From assembly GCA_037127255.1 (NCBI GenBank), contig JBANSL010000014.1, positions 69,981,646-70,045,645 of the forward strand: a stretch of DNA of 64,000 nucleotides, given 5' to 3'. Shown here one piece after another: positions 58,351 through 64,000 of this stretch (its first letter is position 1; each line of letters begins with the position of its first letter). The DNA is from Persicaria tinctoria (lineage: Eukaryota > Streptophyta > Magnoliopsida > Caryophyllales > Polygonaceae). The notes below the pieces were generated by a model. It had not been told where the DNA came from. It searched no databases and saw nothing but the letters and a program-made list of their open reading frames with translations. The position numbers and the translations under genes are program-made.

Positions 58351-59314
58351 TTGCTTCAGAGTTGGTTAATTTGTTTGGTTTAGCTTTTTAATGCTTCATT
58401 GAGATGGTTTTCTTTCCATATTCACAAATGTACATACATACTTATATATACTTTGCTTGTAATCATATTCATCTGCAATTGTCAATTGATGGAGTGTAAT
58501 AATCTTTTCTCTTGCAATATATCTTAACCTTTTCCTTTTTCCCAGTTTTCTTACATACCCTTTCAAATCACTTTCTCCTTTACTGTTCAAGGGATGAAAT
58601 TTTCGATTTTTAGAGTTCGACGATTGAGTTTATCTAGCAATTTGATGAACCATGAAAACCGGAAAAGATTCAAGTAAAATTGAGCCACAAGTCTCAGCAA
58701 ATCAACTACCAAAAGGAGTCCAAATTGGAGGAATCAATTAACTGTTCAAATTTGAAGTCTTACAGTGCTAAACAATCATCAAGTTGATTATTAACACTTG
58801 TTTTTTTAAAATGGGTCAACTGTATTTTTGGTCCCCGCCTTTGTGAACTGGCCCCTATATTTTTAGGGTATCTTAACTATACATTAATCACATTACAATT
58901 TGTGAAAAACCAAGATAAAATAGGGTAATGCAATCAAACAATCACTTGGGTAAAGAAATTTGAAATAGGGGATTCAGGAAATATGGTGAAATAAGATTCC
59001 TTCAACGTGTTTTTTTAAATTACCAATAACATACACAACCTTAATTAATGTCTTTTTAACTAAAGAAGGAACGAATCCACAGCCACTTCTTTCACCATGC
59101 TTTTTACTTCATATCTTGATCAGTTCAAAAGAGTATAAATACAATGATTCCCACAGCAAGGTGATTGATTAGTTCATGTTCTCATATCTTCCATGTGTCG
59201 CAGATGCCAAAAAAGATAGTTGGCGGTATCAGACTGCTCGACTGCTCAAGCACAACCCGTCATTGCTCATGGTAAACAGACTGTTTCGAGGCAAATGTGA
59301 GTAGCGTGGGGTTT
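58351..59314. other. 3' flank between convergent genes
   Basis: Holds the 3' UTRs of the acidic-protein gene (plus) and NPL4 (minus); otherwise AT-rich with nothing recognisable. Confidence 0.5.
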
Positions 59315-61730
59315 TTAAGAAGCATTGGCCATGGACTCGATCAGGAGCTGGTAGCCTTCTGGAACAGCCATCTCTGTCCTCACACACTCGGTCAAGGCAG
59401 GCACGTCAGCATTGAGGTCTAGAAACCTGGCCAAGGTGAGCAGAAGGTGGAAATCTGAAATCCGCTTTACGAAAGGGAGAGACTTGGCTCGGTCCAGATG
59501 GCTCTTTAGTGCCTTCATTGTCACTGGAATGTTCCTGTTCTCGACAGGAAATGAGGTTGAGAGTGGACCCTGCAATTAATAACGGAGGGAGAGTTGGTAG
59601 ATGCACTGCAAGCAACCCGAATACTTAGAAATTACAACATGTAAAGGCAAGCAGTGAAGCAGATCCTAGTTCCTGAACACACAAAAAAAAAATGTTGGGC
59701 AAAGAAGGTCTCCATTTGCCAATCTGAACAACCCTATTTCAACACTAAGACCGTCACCCTTGCACTCAATCAAAATATAGCAGTAGCTGCAATCACTTAT
59801 GACATCCACTCGTATAATTCTTGATAACAACATACCAGAAGGACAAGACCGGAGTTTGATTTATATGCAGCCAACCTCATACAATAGTGTCTATCTACTG
59901 GCCATCATCTATTCCACCATTAAAATTTTAAACCACTCTCTACCATACTATTCCTGGAAGATCCCTACTCTGTAGGGCCAGAAGCATTAATACATAATAC
60001 TCTGTACTTAACAAGAGGCTATTCTTGATAACAAAATACCACCTCTAGGCTATGAACTATGTATTCTTTTCCCGATTTGCATCTTGATCATGTTCCTTAC
60101 TACAATATTGGCCACTCATTCCTTAACAGATAACAAATACAGAAGATATTAATTCACCAAGAAAGTGGCAACTTGCAGATGCAGAAGTTATGCCCAATAC
60201 ATGTAACACCAGCAAAGATCTACTCAATTCCATAGTTTATTTGCTCAACTAAATCAGAAGCTTGAACGCCCCAAATCTAACTCCACATCTCAATGTGCAC
60301 AAGTGGGATCCATTCAAATCAATAAGCACGTACACTTCACATTAATGTGTGCATTGAAATATTCCCGCTGTCCAATAATACAAATCCTTTATTCAATTCT
60401 ACTCTCTTTGGTTATCAATAAGTTGCATTGTTGAACAGATGGAGTATATCATTAGGTACTAAATTTAAAAATACTTCTGAAACAAAAGGTAATACTGTAG
60501 CACTTGTTCTAGCCCCAATTAGTTTGATTAATAAGTTCATGATGGATGATTTACTTTGCAGGCACCAAATTACCCCAATTCCAATATATTTTCCCATGTA
60601 ATCACTCCTCTGGTCAAGTTCTATATCAAATTAATCAACTTCAAACAGCAGAGATCATATACCATAAAAAGCCATATACTGAAATCAAGATCAAAACTCA
60701 TCTTAACCAAAAAGCAATGAAATAGCAAGCTAACCTGGTGATCGAAAATCTTAACAACAACCAAGAAGAAGTCATTGTCGACCTCCTTAACATCCTTACC
60801 ACCAACCACCACTTCCTTCTTCATCCTCGACACCTTGGGATCCACCCCCTGCCCTTCCTTCTCCTCCAAATCAAACCACTCCTCCTTAAACAACCTCACA
60901 CACATATCACTCATCTGAAACGCCTCAAAGTGCACATCAGCTCCTCCATCTTCGTTCACCTCCAGCTTCACCAACGCTGTCACCCACTCTTTCAAGTCCC
61001 CCTCGGCGTGCAACTCCGCCGCCTGCGCCACCTCATTCGCCGACATAGTATACTCCCCCTTGTTCTCCCTACCCACCGCCTGCGAAAAGATAAACCCTAC
61101 CTTCCTCATCCCCAAGCCAGAGGCGATCGCATCCACAATCTTCTCCTCCGAAGCATCCCTCAACAGAATCAGCTTCTCCTCCGTCCCAGCCTGGGGCGGC
61201 TCGTAGATGAAGTCCACCTCAACACGGCCATCCTCCCCGACCGTGCCGTACATGAACCCGCCGCGCTGGACGGCGAAGGCGAGTGCCTCGTTCACGTAGT
61301 GCTGGAACACATTGGCGGCGTCGCGGTCGAAGGAGACCTGCGAGCAATGCGGGTTCTCCTGGCGCGTGACGCGCATCTGGCGGGCGATTAGGTCGTCCAT
61401 GGTCATCTTGCGGCCGAAGGAGCCAGCGGGGGAGATAACGGGGCGGGGCCCGGCGACCTCACGGATGCCGGCGTAGGAGAGGTAGACGATAGAGCCGTGC
61501 GCGATGCCGATGGATGCGATCGGCGTGTTCGGATTGGACATGTCGGTGAATTGCGCGATCTCCGGCGGGGTTTTGGCGAGCAGGAGGTTTTGGTTGGTGG
61601 AGAGAGTCTGACTGGTGACCGGAACGCCGAGCTGGGATTCGATTAAGGATTTGAGGTGGGCGATCGTGATGTTAGGGTTGTCGATTGAGACTCTTTCGAG
61701 CCCGTCGCGGCTTCGGAGTCTGATCATCAT
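59315..61730 (-). CDS. NPL4: NPL4-like cofactor of CDC48
   Basis: Two exons, 60735-61730 and 59315-59569, with a GT-AG intron of 1165 bp (CACCAG|GTTAGC ... TTGCAG|GGTCC), phase 0, 416 residues, close to the usual plant length. Residues 1-95 are a ubiquitin-like fold (MMIRLRSRDGLERV, then SIVYLSYAG). Residues about 140-330 form the inactive MPN core of NPL4 (PHCSQVSFDRDAANVFQHYV, then GGFMYGTVGEDG, then EAFQMSDMCVRLF), lacking the metal-binding JAMM histidines. The C-terminal part (DFHLLLTLARFLDLN, ending ANAS) is the NPL4 tail. With UFD1 it recruits ubiquitinated clients to the AAA+ ATPase CDC48 for extraction, for instance in ER-associated degradation. The coding strand is GC-rich relative to its surroundings. 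The intron holds no recognisable element. Confidence 0.93.
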
Positions 61731-62098
61731 CTTCGCAGGGGGGAATTGGAATGAAAGGTGGAAGCTTTTGGCTATGGCGGACGAGATAGGTTTGGGAATT
61801 TGGATTGAAGAGATTGGGAGTGGAAGTTAGGGATTTGATTGTTCGGCGTGGAGTTGAGAAACCAAAGGGGGTTTCTTTTTGAGAGAGGCTTTGGTTTGCT
61901 TCCCAAGTCAGATTGCCGAGCTTCAATTAAAAGGTATCCGTAGATTATTTGATTCAATTTTATCACTACTAACTACGAAGTAATGAATGTTTTAACTTTT
62001 AATATGGTGATATCTTTATCTAAATAAAAATAGATAAAACGTAAAAAAAAATCGGAAACGATATCTCCACCGCTAATTTTTACTATTTCCACCGCTAA
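61731..62098 (-). promoter_or_regulatory. NPL4 promoter side
   Basis: The 5' UTR and promoter of the minus-strand NPL4 gene. The sequence becomes AT-rich beyond 61930. A repeated ccaccgctaat (about 62066 and 62089) marks the start of the palindrome cluster to the right. No clear TATA box. Confidence 0.4.
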
Positions 62099-62345
62099 TC
62101 ACCGCATAGATATGCGGTGAGTTAATGACTGTCAACGCACCTACCGCATATACATGCGGTGACCTACCGCATATACATGCGGTACTGCCTGCCGTATGCG
62201 ACCTCACCGCATCTTCATGCGATGAGTACCCCCGTTCCGTTTCAACCCCACCGCAGACCCATGCGGTGGGTATCGGATAACCGGAATTGCGGGTAACTAT
62301 TTGGTGGAGCTGAACGGACCGATAGACACCGCTTGGGTATGCGGT
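62099..62345. repeat. Cluster of six ACCGCA-N-TGCGGT palindromes
   Basis: Dyads at 62100-62119 (CACCGCATA-ga-TATGCGGTG), 62143-62160 and 62166-62183 (identical: ACCGCAT-atac-ATGCGGT), 62206-62223 (one mismatch: ACCGCAT-cttc-ATGCGAT), 62247-62270 (CCCACCGCA-gaccca-TGCGGTGGG) and 62328-62345 (ACCGC-ttgggtat-GCGGT). Two half-sites (ccaccgct) precede them. Loops differ while stems are kept, which suggests the stem, not the full sequence, matters. The cluster lies about 290 bp beyond the 3' end of the transposase gene, so it may be the sub-terminal part of that Mutator-like element. Confidence 0.85.
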
Positions 62346-62630
62346 ATACTCCGACACTACGAATTTATCGTATAATACAGGCACATCTGCAGTGTTATAT
62401 CCTTCTACGGTGAAATTAACTTGTAATAAAGTCGTGATCTGAAAAAACTCATTTGTTGAATTCAAAAGAAAGATGATATTGCATCAACATTGATTAAAAC
62501 GAAAGTGCGATAAATATCCTCGATGACGAAAATATGGAGTTCGAAAAATTATTTGTGAAATGGAATAGACAAAGATACAACCCAATTGAACATACAAAGT
62601 TCGAAAAATGACACCAGAAAGTGGAAAGTG

Positions 62631-64000
62631 CTAATACGATAGGGGACGGTCACCATCACGACGACGGTAAGCTCTATATCGTGCAATCCTCGCTGCAAAC
62701 TACTCTTCTCAACCGTCGACCGTGCGATCGTGATGCCGTGTCCATGTGACGTAGACTGGAGGAAGAGGTGAACCAGGCAACAACCAAATCTGTGAATACA
62801 AGGTGAATATTGACATTAGAAAAGAGAAACAAAACATTAACAAATTAATGAATATGAAATATGAAACGTACCGGAACGAAATGGTTGCTGTTGCCGACTA
62901 AAGCTATTCCATCTAGCTCCTCATAGGCCGGTACTGATGGGTCACCGGTGGCGTACAGAGGTAGGCACAACATAGGCATCATCTGTGACAAAATCACCAA
63001 AGGACGCTGGTGAAGCGTGGCAAACACCTCGCCCATGATCGGAATCTCCATCCAATACGTAGCATCATGACACGTGCCGAAATAGTTGACCCTCATGATG
63101 AGCTCATGTAAGGCAGGATAGTAATGGTACTGATCTGAATGCAGCTGCAGCTCAACGGCCAGCTCTCGTTGAACTCGAGGCCATGCGTCTTGTCCCAAGT
63201 TCAGAAGACAAGCAAAAGACCTATACCCACAGTGACCATCACCTGCAACATTTGTGACGGCTCGTATGAAAGTAATCATGAATTCGTCGATGTTGCTAGT
63301 GCCCCAATTGAATTCTACTCGAGGTAGATTCTGTGGTGGAAGCGTCGTAGGTGCTGGTGTTGGAATGTCACCTACAATCTCCGGAGCTGGCTCCGACGCT
63401 GATCGACCTCGTCCACGTCCCCTTCCACGGCCCCGTCCTCGTCCTCTGCCTACTCCTCGACCCCTAGGAGGGTCGTCGATGGCAATGTCGTTGGACCCAG
63501 TGGCCTCCTCAGTACCTTCCACGTCATCTGTTTCGTTTGATGCCGGTTGACCCCGACCTCGGCCTCGCCCTCATGCGGATCCTGTGGTCGCCTGTCTATC
63601 TGCCCGACGTTGAGCCCGAGCACGCTCACGTTCCCAAGGTAGAGGGTTCGTTTGACAGGGGTGGCGAGTCCTCGGTCTCCCGGGCGGTCTACGGTCCTCC
63701 GGGTCAGGGGTGGTCAACGGTGTATGGGAGGGACGATCCCCGTCGTTGAATGCCGATGCGATTCTCCAACGAGTATCCTCGTCCATAGCTCCGCTCTGGA
63801 ACAAACTGATCATGCGCGACATGTCCACATCAGCTCTGCTGAGGGGAGTGTTATCCTGGACGTTGTCAACATGAGGCCTCTTGAAATCCAATTGCTTCCA
63901 AAAAATGTGTATCTGGGATGGTCTGATGGGTATCTGCGTGTCTCGACAAGCTTGCATGTCATGTGTGCATGGAAGACCGTAGACGTCCCTCCAGTATGCA
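62631..64000 (-). pseudogene. Mutator-like transposase fused to OTU protease domain, partial and decayed
   Basis: The gene enters from beyond the right edge. First comes the end of a MULE SWIM zinc finger (YGLPCTHDMQACRD, about 63990-63945), then IRPSQIHIFWKQLDF and a linker. An Arg/Gly run (GRGRGRGRG, about 63400-63470) leads into an OTU cysteine-protease domain with its catalytic-type Asp-Cys (GDGHCGYRSFA, about 63235) and His (SNHFVP, about 62880). An intron (62790-62871, CCG|GTACG ... TTCACAG|ATTTG) joins IWLLPGSPLPPVYVTW in the last exon (62631-62789). In-frame stops: TGA at 63571-63573 in the linker, then TGA and TAG after HHDRTVDG in the last exon; each is one transition from a sense codon. 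OTU domains cleave ubiquitin-type conjugates; why transposases carry one is unknown. Inactive as it stands. Confidence 0.8.

Noticed and set aside
62073..62465. Minus-strand 130-codon open frame across the palindrome cluster
   Set aside because: The repeated HIYAV/HVYAV words are just the palindromes translated; no homology recognised.

Overview
The window is nuclear DNA of a eudicot plant. It has about 36% GC by eye, spliced genes with GT-AG introns, plant-specific families (tubby-like F-box, NETWORKED/KIP1, arabinogalactan protein) and a dense layer of plant transposons. Flavour of the proteins and repeats suggests an asterid, perhaps Lamiales, but I cannot fix the species. Six cellular genes are supported: a glycine-rich protein (9663-10151, +), a tubby-like F-box protein (10895-13684, -, five exons), a NET3-type actin-binding protein (26724-29028, +, two exons), a classical arabinogalactan protein (29603-30007, -), a small acidic protein (57880-58350, +) and NPL4, the CDC48 cofactor (59315-61730, -, two exons). 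They lie in three islands (9.6-13.7 kb, 26.1-30.0 kb, 57.7-61.7 kb) and show no operon-like or pathway link.

Almost everything else is transposable elements, many bounded by target-site duplications (TSDs) read directly from the sequence. Left part: two decayed LINE RNase H pieces (850-1800), a SINE with a 15-bp TSD (4249-4430), LINE-like tails (6013, 17560-18035), small MITEs, and a 5'-truncated LINE with a perfect 15-bp TSD (15421-16367). Middle: a deleted Copia element (18751-22042), a hAT-like element nested in a Stowaway-like MITE (22156-23323), a 274-bp LINE tail with a 13-bp TSD (23445-23718), and a possible MULE-like element with tandem repeats (23758-25447). At 31006-36669 a Ty3/Gypsy chromovirus sits inside a LINE-like insertion that has its own 14-bp TSD. 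At 36849-41171 a LINE carries a 5' inversion (twin priming) and a 1.2-kb solo LTR inside its reverse-transcriptase ORF. Then follow a 2.0-kb gag-pol-free LTR element (41242-43265, TSD TAGAC), a hAT element (45364-46218, TSD ACGGTTAC), a 1.5-kb TRIM/LARD-like element (47655-49172), a second solo LTR of the same family as the first but in the opposite orientation (49361-50769), a 1.1-kb foldback structure (51755-52890), and two more LINE copies (53055-56940), one interrupted by a GAGCTC-rich hAT element.

The right edge holds the decayed 3' half of a Mutator-like transposase gene whose product fuses a SWIM zinc finger to an OTU cysteine-protease domain. Beside it lies a cluster of six short palindromes of the form ACCGCA-N-TGCGGT (62099-62345) that no gene explains. 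This cluster, the foldback with its internal 39-bp palindrome, and a 55-bp perfect hairpin beside a 97-bp AT tract (22716-22888) are the most unusual structures. I see no CRISPR array, rRNA or convincing tRNA gene. The window gives no evidence of a new multi-gene system; the novelty is in element architecture.
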